Shown piece by piece: positions 17,758-26,440 of a stretch of DNA of 64,000 nt. The notes beneath the pieces are model-generated. The model was not told the DNA's origin. It did not search any database and was given only the letters and a program-made list of their open reading frames with translations. The stretch is from an uncultured Myxococcales bacterium (lineage in GTDB: Bacteria > Myxococcota_A > UBA9042), in assembly GCA_903896545.1 (NCBI GenBank), contig CAITYF010000051.1, positions 1-64,000 on the forward strand, written 5' to 3'. A program made the translations under genes and the position numbers. How positions within the stretch are numbered: the stretch's first letter is position 1; the number at the start of each line of letters is the position of its first letter.

Positions 17758-18600
17758 CTACCGCCAACTGGGTGCGCCAGGACCGTCGACGAGGTCGACG
17801 AGTTCGCCGTGAATGACGCCATTGGATGCCAGCGTTCGACCCGCGAAAACGTGATGCGGCGTGCCATCGAAATCGGACAATTGCCCGCCAGCGGCGGTGA
17901 TGATCGCGCAGCCGCCGACCAAATCCCACGGTGCCAGTCCTGGCTCGTAAAACGCATCCAGACGACCAGCCGCGAGTTCGCACAAATCAAGCGCGGCTGC
18001 ACCCCCGCGTCGCACGCAATGGGCGCGTTCCAGCGCGCGGCCAAGCCAAGCGAGCAGTTGCGGCAGGCGTTGTCGCCGGTCGTAAGGAAAGCCGGTCGCT
18101 ACCAGCGCGCGCGACAGCGTCGTGACGCGGGAAACGGCGATGGGCAGGCCATTGCACGTCGCCGGAACGTGGACGCCGCCGACGAAGATCTCGCGGCGCG
18201 CGGGTGCGAGAACGACGCCGAGGACCGGAACGCCAAAGTGCAAAAGCCCGATGGACACGCAGAAGTTCAGGTGGCTATGGGCAAAGTTCGTCGTTCCGTC
18301 CAGCGGGTCCACGACCCAGCACCAAGGCAGACGCGCAACACCCTCCGCCATCGCCCGCGCGCCGTCGCGTCCGTCGGATTCCTCGGCGAGAAAGGCGTCT
18401 TTTGGGAAAGCAAAACGGAGTTCGGAGAGAATGGTTGCTTCCGATTCGCGGTCGGCGATCGTCACCAAATCAACCGGCGACTTCTCCTCGATTCGCTCCA
18501 ACTTCCCGTAGTGCCGCATCAGCACGGCGCCGGCTTGCTCGGCAGCGCGCAGCGCAATCTTGAGACGTGACTGGATTTCCTGAAGCGGAACGTCCGTCAT
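17758..18600 (-). CDS. Inositol-1-monophosphatase family phosphatase
   Basis: The product is 280 residues, normal for the family. Metal-binding motifs are EE at 73-74, DPLDGTTN (98-105) and the C-terminal APWDLVGGCAI. These coordinate Mg2+ for hydrolysis of inositol monophosphate or a related small phosphate ester. Family members also act as SuhB, as 3'-phosphoadenosine phosphatase (CysQ) or as histidinol-phosphatase; the sequence does not separate these. The ATG overlaps the stop of the upstream SDR as ATGA, so the two are coupled. Cytoplasmic, with no signal peptide. Confidence 0.88.
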   Translation of the reverse strand: MTDVPLQEIQSRLKIALRAAEQAGAVLMRHYGKLERIEEKSPVDLVTIADRESEATILSELRFAFPKDAFLAEESDGRDGARAMAEGVARLPWCWVVDPLDGTTNFAHSHLNFCVSIGLLHFGVPVLGVVLAPARREIFVGGVHVPATCNGLPIAVSRVTTLSRALVATGFPYDRRQRLPQLLAWLGRALERAHCVRRGGAAALDLCELAAGRLDAFYEPGLAPWDLVGGCAIITAAGGQLSDFDGTPHHVFAGRTLASNGVIHGELVDLVDGPGAPSWR

Positions 18601-19436
18601 TTGCGGACCAACGCTTCGCTGACCGCCCACAGGCGGCTCGACAGCGCGTCGTCCTTCGCCGCGGCACTGGTCGGCGCGAGCTTGCGGAGAATGTAGTAGC
18701 CGCCGCTTTCGCCCTCGACCTCCGGGCTGGACGCGAGCCAGATGATGGTGTCCGCGCCTTGGATCGGCGTCACCATGAACGGCGTGGCAAAGATCGCCAC
18801 CAACTTGCCGCCTATGCTGCCGCTGGCGCTCCAGATGTTGGTCGCGACGACGCCGGGATGCAGGCAAGTCGCCGTTACTCCCGTGCCAGTGAGGCGTTTG
18901 GTCAGTTCGCGGGTAAACAGCACGTTGCACAGCTTGGAGTTGCCGTACGCCAGCATCTGCGACCATTTCTTGGTCATCGCCAAATCGTCGGGATCCAGGG
19001 CGGCTCGCTTGTGACCGCGCGACGCGACGCTCACGATGCGCGCAGGTGCGGACGCCTGCAACGTGGCGAGCAGTTCGGTCGTCAGCACGAAGTAGCCGAA
19101 GTGATTCAGCGCAATGGTGCGCTCCACGCCGTCCGCGTTCAGCTCGCGTGCGCCGTAAGCAGCGCCGGCGTTGTTCACCAAGATGTGCAGCTGCCCAAAC
19201 CTCGCCAGGAACGCTGCCGCTGCAGCTTTGCCGCCCGCGATCGTCGACAAATCCGCTGCCAGCGTCTCCACTTTCGCGCTGCCAGAACGCTCGCGGATCT
19301 CTGCCGCGGCCCGCTCCGGATCGCGGGACAGGCACACGACGGTCGCACCTTGCTTGGCCAAGTCGATCGCCGTTTCCTTACCGATACCCGAACTCGCTCC
19401 CGTCACGAGCGCGATTTTGCCAGCCAGATTCGCCAT
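18597..19436 (-). CDS. Classical SDR, retinol dehydrogenase-like
   Basis: The product is 279 residues. It has the NAD(P) motif TGASSGIG (12-19), NNAG, and the catalytic pair in YGNSK. Together with a CLHPGVV segment this places it near the RDH/DHRS group. In animals a member of this broad group (DHRS7B) reduces acyl/alkyl-DHAP, the step after AGPS. That function here is only a hypothesis from proximity to the ether-lipid operon. GGAG sits 8 nt before the ATG. It is coupled to the inositol monophosphatase gene and lies 21 bp after the thioredoxin-like lipoprotein gene. Confidence 0.85.
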   Translation of the reverse strand: MANLAGKIALVTGASSGIGKETAIDLAKQGATVVCLSRDPERAAAEIRERSGSAKVETLAADLSTIAGGKAAAAAFLARFGQLHILVNNAGAAYGARELNADGVERTIALNHFGYFVLTTELLATLQASAPARIVSVASRGHKRAALDPDDLAMTKKWSQMLAYGNSKLCNVLFTRELTKRLTGTGVTATCLHPGVVATNIWSASGSIGGKLVAIFATPFMVTPIQGADTIIWLASSPEVEGESGGYYILRKLAPTSAAAKDDALSSRLWAVSEALVRK

Positions 19437-19457
19437 CTTTTGTCTCCGTTTGTGGTT

Positions 19458-19973
19458 TTACGGCTGCGCCAGCAGGTCCCGCAGTCGCGGGCGCATTTGC
19501 GGCACAGCGCCGTCGCCTTTGATCGAACCTTGCATGCCGCGGCCGTTGCCTTTGCCGTCTGGACCGGGCAGGGCGATGAGTGGAATCAAGTCCGAGCGGT
19601 AGCCATCCGCCGCCAGCCGGTCGCGATCGCGATCTAGATCGAATTCAAGCAAGCGCAGGTTCGCAAACTCGTCGTCCAACTGCCCCGCCGCCGCTGCATC
19701 GTGAAAGCGCCGACACGGCTCGCACCACGTCGCGCCCACGTACACAAGCACGCGTCGACCGTCCGCCTTGGCGCGCGTCTGTTCAGCAACCACGTACGGC
19801 GCAATCGGCCCGTCACCGGGCGCGTTCACCAGATCAATGTGTGGCTTCGCCGCGGGCGCGACGTCCAACACCGGCTTTGCTGCGACCACCGGTGTCGTCT
19901 CCGGCACCGGTGCGGTGCGCTGACACGCCGCCACCGCCGTCAGGACCACTGCCATCCGCCACACATTCGCCAT
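19458..19973 (-). CDS. Thioredoxin-fold lipoprotein
   Basis: The product is 171 residues. The lipobox VAAC puts the lipidated Cys at 17. After a Pro/Val-rich linker, a thioredoxin-like domain carries the redox motif WCEPC preceded by a beta strand (RRVLVYVGAT). The domain is short, and the LIPLIALPGPDGKG segment holds the usual cis-Pro. It should act in the periplasm as a disulphide reductase or oxidase, which would fit a cell exporting many Cys-rich proteins. GGGAG lies upstream of the chosen ATG. It begins a probable operon with the SDR and the inositol monophosphatase. Confidence 0.8.
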   Translation of the reverse strand: MANVWRMAVVLTAVAACQRTAPVPETTPVVAAKPVLDVAPAAKPHIDLVNAPGDGPIAPYVVAEQTRAKADGRRVLVYVGATWCEPCRRFHDAAAAGQLDDEFANLRLLEFDLDRDRDRLAADGYRSDLIPLIALPGPDGKGNGRGMQGSIKGDGAVPQMRPRLRDLLAQP

Positions 19974-20126
19974 CGTCGTCACTCCCACGCTCCGCTGAGT
20001 CTGCCGCAAGATGACGCTACCACGTCAATGCAGCCGCGCAAACGGGGTCTTTTGGCCCCAGCACGGTCGGCGCCGCTTGTCGCTCGGCCGTCGGCACGTT
20101 AGCGTGTACGGCTGGAGGACCGCCCG

Positions 20127-20975
20127 ATGCCCGGCATGCAACCCGCGATGTTGAAGCAGTTGAGCAAAGTGGCGTTCAAGGCGCATGCCATCAAATTGTC
20201 AGTAGACTGGCAGCAGCCCCAAGGCGAGGCAGGCAAGCAGTACGTCGACGCGTTTCAACCGTCCGAGCGTTCCGTGCCGCCCGATCCGTCCAAGCTCTTC
20301 GTGGCGGCATCCTCCAACAAGTACCACGTCGACCAGGTCAGCTCGATCGGCGGCAAGTTTGAGGCGTTCATTGACGGCGTCTGTGACGCGATTTGCAACG
20401 CCCACAATCTCTGGAAACTGCAGGCCAAGTTCGGCAACATTCAGGTGATGGCGGTCAGCGCGATCGGCGCGCCGGGTTGCTTGTCTGGACCGGATATCAA
20501 GCCGCTGATCCTGATGAGCGCGCCCAAGGCGACGCCGCAGGAACTCAAATATTCCAAAGCGGTCGCGACGGCGGTCGCCAAGTGTTGGAAGAATTGGCAG
20601 GACAACGTCGCGGTGCCGGGCCTCCCTTGGTATCCGGCTTTCGCCGCGTTCCCCGGGCCAATGGCGCCGCCGATGCCGAACGTGCCGGTTCCTCTGATCG
20701 CCTGTCCGTCGGCGATGCAGACAGAGATGACCGCGCCGCGGCTGAAGCAGGAGATGATCGACGCGCTGGGCGATTCCGACGCGCTGCATCACAAGGAATT
20801 GTTTGACGCGATTGCCCAAGGGCTGGCGGCGTCGTTTCTGGCGTGGCTGCCGCAGCAGCAGATTTCGCTGGTCATGGGCAAAGGGCCGATTCCGACCTTC
20901 GCGCCGCCGTTCGTGCCCGTTGGTCCGGTTGTCGGCGGTGACGTGATTTCCGTGCCGGGGCACTTGATGTCGTAG
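20127..20975 (+). CDS. Hypothetical protein of unrecognised family
   Basis: The product is 282 residues and the ATG follows GGAGG at 8 nt. No signal peptide or clear membrane helix. The middle holds a Gly/Pro/Trp-rich stretch (VPGLPWYPAFAAFPGPM) and Cys residues at ICN, GCLSG and ACPSA. The C-terminal third contains WLPQQQISLVMGKGP, then a Pro/Val-rich tail ending GGDVISVPGHLMS. The texture recalls small structural proteins of phage-tail or contractile injection clusters, but no such genes are nearby and I cannot assign it. It stands 96 bp before the double radical SAM gene in the same direction. Confidence 0.7.
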   Translation: MPGMQPAMLKQLSKVAFKAHAIKLSVDWQQPQGEAGKQYVDAFQPSERSVPPDPSKLFVAASSNKYHVDQVSSIGGKFEAFIDGVCDAICNAHNLWKLQAKFGNIQVMAVSAIGAPGCLSGPDIKPLILMSAPKATPQELKYSKAVATAVAKCWKNWQDNVAVPGLPWYPAFAAFPGPMAPPMPNVPVPLIACPSAMQTEMTAPRLKQEMIDALGDSDALHHKELFDAIAQGLAASFLAWLPQQQISLVMGKGPIPTFAPPFVPVGPVVGGDVISVPGHLMS

Positions 20976-21071
20976 GCGCTTGCCGCCGTGACGTGCGCGT
21001 TCTTCACTGGACGGGCTCACACGCGCTGGGCATCATCGAACGCGCGGGCCCGTCGCGCCGTGTGATCCGAG

Positions 21072-22943
21072 ATGACCGATTCGCCCGGGCAAAACGCTCC
21101 ACAGCACCAACCGCGGTCGGCTCCGCATTTGCAGTCGATTGCGACGAACCTGCGGTGCAACCAGAATTGCCTGTACTGCAATCGACGCGAGGCGACAGAC
21201 GACCTCGCGGCAATCGCGCCAAAGGCGTTGCGCGCGGCGATTGAACGGGCGTTGGCGGCGGGCTCACAGGAAATTCGCCTGACGGGCGGCGAGCCGACGT
21301 TGCGTCGCGACCTGACCGAATTGGTGCAGTTTGCCAAAGCTGCAGGTGCGTCGCGCGTGTCCTTGGAGACGAACGCGACGCTGATTGACCTGGCACGAGC
21401 GCACGCGCTGGCTGCCGCAGGGCTGACGACCGCGCGCGTGAACCTCGTCGGACCGGACAGCAGGATCGACGCGGTCACGCAGGACGCAGGCGGTTGGGAA
21501 CGCACCATTCAGGGAACCCGCGCGCTGCTGCAAGCGGGTGTGACGGTCGAGATCGTGTGCGCGCTGACGCGTTCCACGCGGGACCTTGCCCCGCTCATGC
21601 CCGCGGCGTTGATCGCTGCGGTGGGCGACGTTGGGCGGCCGCAGACCATCGAGGCCGTGGTGCCGTGCGATGGACCGAACCCGACGGAGTGGCTCGACTA
21701 CCCCGCGGCTGCCGAAGTGCTGCGGGAGTTGGATCTGGCCTGCCGCGCACACGCCATTCCTCTGCGGCTGGCGCCAAATTCTGGACCGCCGCCTTGTATT
21801 TTCCCGCCGCGCCGCGGGTTGCCGCATCTCTACAAGTTGTCGCCGGGGGCGCGGCAAAGGCCAAATCATCAGCACGTCGCGGTGTGTCAGAGTTGTATCC
21901 TCGCCGATCGCTGTTCGGGGTTGGCGGCCGTGTACCTGCAGCATTTTCCGCCGCCGGAACTCCATCCGATCACCGACGAGAAAGCGAGGCGACGGTTGAG
22001 CATGCTGCGTCCCTTGCCTGAGCAAATTGCGCGCGAGTTGGTGGCCGAATCGATGACGGTAGGCGCAGATGGGAGGCCGACGTACGACGCGATCGTCCGC
22101 ATCAATTTCCACTGCAATCAAGCGTGTGCGTTCTGTTTTGTCTCGACGCATCTGCCACCGGCGACGGACGCTGCGATCGAAGCGGTGATTCGCGCCGCAG
22201 GTCAGCGCGGGTCGCGGATCGTGCTTTCAGGCGGCGAACCAACGCTGAATTCGCGGTTGACGGACTGGATTCGCCTCGCAACGCAGGTCTCCACGCTGCC
22301 GGTTTGCCTGCAGACAAACGCCGTGCGGCTGGATAACGCCGAACTGTGTCGCGCAGTGGTTCACGCAGGCGTTCGTCAAGCCTTTGTGTCGCTCCACGGC
22401 GCGACGCCCGCGGTCGGCGATGCAGTCACGGATACGTCAGGGACCTTTGTTCGCACGCTCGTCGGCTTGGACAACCTGTACGCGCACGCGGTCGAGCTTG
22501 TGCTCAACTTCGTCCTCTGTGAGGCCAACCTCCACGAGTTTCCCGCGTTCATTCGCCTCGTCGCGGCGCGCTGGCCAAAGGCGCTGGCCAACTATTCGTT
22601 CGTCGCGCCGTCGACGGATCTGGTCCCGAAAGAGACACGTCTCATTCCCAAGTATTCGGATATGCTGCCGGCGTTGAGTGAAGGACTCCGTTTGGCGCAA
22701 GAAATGGGCGTTCAAGTCGTCGGCTTCGAGTCGATGTGCGGCCTGCCGCTGTGTCTGCTGCCGGACACCTTTGATCGCGCGCAGCTGCAGCTCACCGCGA
22801 TTCCCGACGGGTTCGATGAAGGTGCGTTCGTCCGCGCGTCGGCGTGCACGCAGTGCGACTACAATACGCGCTGTTTCGGCTTGCGTCGTGGCTACGCCGA
22901 ACTCCACGGGACGGGCGAACTGCGCGCTATTCGCGGCTCTTGA
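21072..22943 (+). CDS. Protein with two tandem radical SAM domains
   Basis: The product is 623 residues. Two complete radical SAM domains are present. The first has CNQNCLYC (Cys29, 33, 36) and GGEPT (72-76). The second has CNQACAFC (Cys348, 352, 355) and another GGEPT (388-392). Each is followed by extra Cys: 242, 272, 275 and 281 after the first, and a CTQCDYNTRC cluster near the C-terminus after the second. This fits auxiliary Fe-S sites of the SPASM/twitch type. Such enzymes often modify peptides or assemble cofactors. No precursor peptide was recognised. An ICMT-like gene follows. The Shine-Dalgarno is weak. The substrate is unknown. Confidence 0.88.
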   Translation: MTDSPGQNAPQHQPRSAPHLQSIATNLRCNQNCLYCNRREATDDLAAIAPKALRAAIERALAAGSQEIRLTGGEPTLRRDLTELVQFAKAAGASRVSLETNATLIDLARAHALAAAGLTTARVNLVGPDSRIDAVTQDAGGWERTIQGTRALLQAGVTVEIVCALTRSTRDLAPLMPAALIAAVGDVGRPQTIEAVVPCDGPNPTEWLDYPAAAEVLRELDLACRAHAIPLRLAPNSGPPPCIFPPRRGLPHLYKLSPGARQRPNHQHVAVCQSCILADRCSGLAAVYLQHFPPPELHPITDEKARRRLSMLRPLPEQIARELVAESMTVGADGRPTYDAIVRINFHCNQACAFCFVSTHLPPATDAAIEAVIRAAGQRGSRIVLSGGEPTLNSRLTDWIRLATQVSTLPVCLQTNAVRLDNAELCRAVVHAGVRQAFVSLHGATPAVGDAVTDTSGTFVRTLVGLDNLYAHAVELVLNFVLCEANLHEFPAFIRLVAARWPKALANYSFVAPSTDLVPKETRLIPKYSDMLPALSEGLRLAQEMGVQVVGFESMCGLPLCLLPDTFDRAQLQLTAIPDGFDEGAFVRASACTQCDYNTRCFGLRRGYAELHGTGELRAIRGS

Positions 22944-23000
22944 CTCCGCCGGCGCCCGCTCGCAGGCTGACGCCGCGCGTTGAATCGCGTGAGGCACCCG

Positions 23001-23588
23001 ATGGCCGCAAATTTCGCTTTCCTCTTCATGATGGCCATTTGGGCGGCGGCGGAACTCGCCCTCGTCGTTTGGATGCGCGCCACGGACCCAAGCGACCGTC
23101 ATCACGACAACGGCACACTGCCGCTTGTCATCGTCGCCATAGCCGCAGCGCTTGGCGGCGGCGCGTGGCTGACTTCGGCTGACATCGCCGCCTGGCCTGC
23201 ATCGTGGGTTCCCGCCTTGCGCTGGTTTGGAGCCAGCGCCATCGCCATCGGCCTCGCCATTCGGTGGACTGCCGTCTTTACACTTCGACACTACTTCACC
23301 GTCACGGTTGCGATTCGCGCCGACCACAAACTGGTCGATTGGGGCCTTTACCGCTACGTGCGCCACCCTTCTTACAGCGGCGCGATCGTGGCGCTCGCGG
23401 GACTGAGCTTGGGTTCGGGCGGTCCGCTGTCGGCGGCTGCAATCTTCTTGCCTATCCTATGGGCTGTGTTGCGGAGAATTGACGTGGAGGAACGGGCGCT
23501 TGGTGATGGCCTCGGCGCCGACTACGTTGCCTGGCGTGAACGCACCCCTCGGCTCGTCCCGCGCGTACCCCACAAGATTCCGCGCTAG
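23001..23588 (+). CDS. Isoprenylcysteine carboxyl methyltransferase-like membrane protein
   Basis: The product is 195 residues with about five membrane helices. The hallmark YRYVRHPSYSG sits in the C-terminal half, followed by a hydrophobic pair and an RIDVEERAL segment ending WRERTPRLVP. This is the ICMT/phospholipid methyltransferase fold, which uses SAM at the membrane face. Bacterial members methylate small lipophilic carboxylates, thiols or lipids, and the acceptor here is unknown. The ATG at 23001 follows GAGG by 7 nt; an upstream in-frame TTG is less likely. It follows the radical SAM gene by 57 bp and is probably co-transcribed with it. Confidence 0.82.
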   Translation: MAANFAFLFMMAIWAAAELALVVWMRATDPSDRHHDNGTLPLVIVAIAAALGGGAWLTSADIAAWPASWVPALRWFGASAIAIGLAIRWTAVFTLRHYFTVTVAIRADHKLVDWGLYRYVRHPSYSGAIVALAGLSLGSGGPLSAAAIFLPILWAVLRRIDVEERALGDGLGADYVAWRERTPRLVPRVPHKIPR

Positions 23589-23682
23589 CACGCTTTTGCT
23601 ACGCAAATAGAATTGACAGGTAGGGTAAACCGAAACGAGACTGCCCTTCACACGCCTACACGAAGGGCGTTGGCAGGTAGCT

Positions 23683-24594
23683 ATGAACGCAAAGGGGCAG
23701 TCGCGGTTTGAGCATCGCGGGATTCGTTGGCGGACGCTCGCAGCAGTGCTGGCGATGGTCGGCTGCGTGACTTGGGCACCGCGCGAAGCGCTGGCGGACT
23801 CCGCCGTCTCGCAGATGATGAACTATTCGGTGATGACTGGGCTCTTCCTCGAAGTCGGCAAAGCCGAATACTCGGGTGGCCATCACAACCCAGGCATGCC
23901 AATCGCGACGGGACTGCGCTACTACGAGCGTCAGGGCATCATCACCGGCACGATGACGGCGATCGCGATCATGGTCGCGGGTGCCGCTGCGGCGTCCAGC
24001 CCAAAGAGTCAGCGGTCGTGGGAAAGCGGCGGGTATCGCTACACGGAGACGACGTATCGGAGTGAGGCGGAGAAGGCTGCCATCATGGCAGGGTCAGCAG
24101 CCGGTGCGGGCGCCGCAGCTTCCTCCAAGAACCAGAGTTTTGACCTCGAAATCTTCTCGCGGAACCTCGGCGGAGACGTCAGCGGCTGGCGCATGAACGG
24201 GTACTTCGGCATCCCGTTTGCGGACCGCTTCATGTTCGAACTGGGCATGGGGGTTGGCTCCATCGACACGGCGATGAAAAAGAACGGACAGGACATCTAC
24301 GTTTCCTGGGGCTACGTCGGGATGCCGTTCCGGCTCAATTACGCCAACGAGATCTTCCTGTTGTTTCTGGAAACCCAATGGAACTGGATCGGTCACGCGC
24401 AGTCGTCCAAGGCCGATCCGTACATCGAACCGACCACCAACACGATGCTGCTCCGCTACGCTCCGGTGCTGCCGTGGAAGGTCGGCGTTTCGTCCAACCT
24501 TTTTGGCCGCCTGTTTGGCGAACTTGACGTGTCCACGCCCGGCATCTTGACCGGTTCGTTCGCGCTCAAGGCGGGGCTCGGCCTGCGATTTTGA
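23683..24594 (+). CDS. Outer-membrane beta-barrel protein
   Basis: The product is 303 residues with a Sec-type signal ending near EALA (about residue 38). The chain alternates aromatic and polar residues in amphipathic strands and ends in GLGLRF with a C-terminal Phe, the usual Bam signature. A helical Ala/Gly-rich segment (MTAIAIMVAGAAAASS, about 87-102) and a second (AIMAGSAAGAGAAASS) are unusual for a barrel and may form a periplasmic or plug element. Its reading frame ends four nucleotides after the ORF of the next barrel opens. No substrate is suggested. I do not recognise a named family. Confidence 0.65.
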   Translation: MNAKGQSRFEHRGIRWRTLAAVLAMVGCVTWAPREALADSAVSQMMNYSVMTGLFLEVGKAEYSGGHHNPGMPIATGLRYYERQGIITGTMTAIAIMVAGAAAASSPKSQRSWESGGYRYTETTYRSEAEKAAIMAGSAAGAGAAASSKNQSFDLEIFSRNLGGDVSGWRMNGYFGIPFADRFMFELGMGVGSIDTAMKKNGQDIYVSWGYVGMPFRLNYANEIFLLFLETQWNWIGHAQSSKADPYIEPTTNTMLLRYAPVLPWKVGVSSNLFGRLFGELDVSTPGILTGSFALKAGLGLRF

Positions 24595-24647
24595 GTGTTC
24601 GCACGCGTAACCGCCGTCCGCTTCGGCTGCTACCCAAAGGACTTCGG

Positions 24648-25448
24648 ATGTTCATTTCCTCGTCATCGTTCTGGACCACAAGCCGCCTGCGCGTCGTGCC
24701 TTTGTGGCTTTTGGCCGCGTGCCTGCTCTCTTCGCCCGCTGTCGCGCTTGATCGCGAAAACCGCGGCTTTGGCCTCGACCGTGCCTTCGCGGTCACCGGC
24801 GCCTACGGCTTTGGCAAGCGCGCCGGCGAGCCCGGTCAGTCGTTTGTGCTGCGCGCAGAGGGCGCCGGACTCTGGATGACCACGCCGCTCAACAACCGCG
24901 GCGGCATTGAAGGCGGCATGGAACTCGGCTACGACGGGTTCAAAGACACCAACCGTGACGCGGCGTTGTCTGGCTTCCTCTGGGATTTCTGGATGGGCTT
25001 CCCGATCACGCTCGTGGAGAAAGAAGAGGGCCACGAGATGCTCTTTACCAGCTCGCTTGCCCCCGGCATGGGGCTGAGCGGCCAGCACGCGTACGTCTAC
25101 ATCAAGGGCAAGATCGCCGCCAAGATAGTGCCCAAGGTCGCGATGGAATTGAACTACCAGTGGACGCCGTACACCGGCAGCGTGATCTGGGGCACCGACA
25201 CAGGCCCGCACTCTGGCTTTGCGATGGGCTTTTTGCGCTACGCGACCTACTACGCGCTCAACGAGGACATCTCGCTCATGGTCTACTTCGACTGGCGCCA
25301 GAGCAACATCGACGACCCGCGCACGACGACCGCCGACCAGGCGCTGCAGCAATTCACGTCCGAACCGTACTCGTCCAGCGCATTCCTGCCGATCACGCGC
25401 ACGCGTTGGGACAACAACTACCGCATCGGCTTTGGCGTAGCGTTCTAG
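24648..25448 (+). CDS. Outer-membrane beta-barrel protein
   Basis: The product is 266 residues. A signal peptide is likely (hydrophobic VVPLWLLAACLLSSPAVA, cleaved near residue 34). The mature part has repeated aromatic-rich strands and ends in GFGVAF, with a terminal Phe as expected for a Bam-inserted barrel. The ATG at 24648 follows AAGGA by 7 nt. It lies 53 bp after the preceding barrel gene and 30 bp before the LRR-like lipoprotein gene. The three probably form one envelope operon. The family is unknown to me. Confidence 0.65.
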   Translation: MFISSSSFWTTSRLRVVPLWLLAACLLSSPAVALDRENRGFGLDRAFAVTGAYGFGKRAGEPGQSFVLRAEGAGLWMTTPLNNRGGIEGGMELGYDGFKDTNRDAALSGFLWDFWMGFPITLVEKEEGHEMLFTSSLAPGMGLSGQHAYVYIKGKIAAKIVPKVAMELNYQWTPYTGSVIWGTDTGPHSGFAMGFLRYATYYALNEDISLMVYFDWRQSNIDDPRTTTADQALQQFTSEPYSSSAFLPITRTRWDNNYRIGFGVAF

Positions 25449-25478
25449 CACGTTTCGCGACTCAGTTTGGAGATCCAC

Positions 25479-26318
25479 ATGCGCATCACCCTATTTGCCG
25501 CACTTCTAGCCTGCACAACGACTTTGGCTGGTTGCATCGTGCCGGAACTCGACAACTACCCCGCGGATAAGTCCAAAGGGAGCGGCACGACCGTCATCGG
25601 CGAGGACATCGTTTCCGGCGACGGCAGCGGCGGCGGCGGTGGTGGTGGCGGCGGTGGCAGTTGCACCCCTGGCACCTATCAGGGCACGCTGACGTTCAAC
25701 GGCAATGGTGCGAGCGCTGGCTACAACGGGCAATGCACCATCAGCGGCAACGTGTACGTGCAAGCCACGGCGTCGTCCGCCGAGATGGAAGCCCTTCAGG
25801 GCATTCAGAGCATCTACGGGCAGCTCAGTTTGGCCGCGCCGCCTTCCGCGCAGAATCTGACGCTACCGAACCTGCAGATGGTCACCAGCGGCATCACCCT
25901 CGATACGGCCGGCAGCCTCCAGAACCTCGTGCTGCCCGCGCTCAAATCCTTGAGTTTCTTCACTTCGCAAAATAGCAGCACCATCGTGAGCATCGACGCC
26001 AGCGCGCTCAGCGACCCGATGCAGTCCGTATTCTTGGCGCAAAACGTCGTCTTGGAAGTGGTAAGTTTTGGCACCTCGCAGATCACTTCGAACATCATTT
26101 TGCAGAACAATCCAGCGCTGATCAGCGCGGCGTTCGCGAACCTTTCGTCGCTCGGTTCGCTCGGTGTGACGGGCAATGCCAAGTTGTCGCAGTTGCAGCT
26201 GGGCCAAGGGGCGCTGTCCATCGTCCAGACTTGGCAGGTGTGCGGCAATCCGGCGCTTGACCCGGCGTGGGTGACGGCGTTCAGGGCCGCGCATTCGAAC
26301 GAACAGCCTTGCAACTGA
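25479..26318 (+). CDS. Lipoprotein with glycine linker and LRR-like repeats
   Basis: The product is 279 residues. The ATG follows GGAG by 7 nt. The lipobox LAGC gives Cys19. A run of about ten Gly (residues near 55-64) forms a flexible tether. After that, strands repeating L-x-L-P-x-L, such as NLTLPNLQMV and NLVLPALKSL, resemble leucine-rich or receptor-L-domain beta-helix units. Such domains bind proteins or carbohydrates at the cell surface. The partner is unknown. Its position right after two barrel genes suggests a shared surface complex, which is inference. Confidence 0.75.
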   Translation: MRITLFAALLACTTTLAGCIVPELDNYPADKSKGSGTTVIGEDIVSGDGSGGGGGGGGGGSCTPGTYQGTLTFNGNGASAGYNGQCTISGNVYVQATASSAEMEALQGIQSIYGQLSLAAPPSAQNLTLPNLQMVTSGITLDTAGSLQNLVLPALKSLSFFTSQNSSTIVSIDASALSDPMQSVFLAQNVVLEVVSFGTSQITSNIILQNNPALISAAFANLSSLGSLGVTGNAKLSQLQLGQGALSIVQTWQVCGNPALDPAWVTAFRAAHSNEQPCN

Positions 26319-26440
26319 GACGCGGACCGTCGCCGTCTGCTGGTTGACGAGGGCGGCCCCGTCACGTTTTGGCGACAGCCTTCCCGCATGATGCGGAAGT
26401 TCTTGACCGGCGCGGTGCCGAGAGCGCAGGCTTTTGCACG

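Noticed and set aside
23613-23618. TTGACA as a -35 for the barrel gene
   Set aside because: No reasonable -10 lies 16-18 bp downstream; a TAGAAT just upstream confuses the call.
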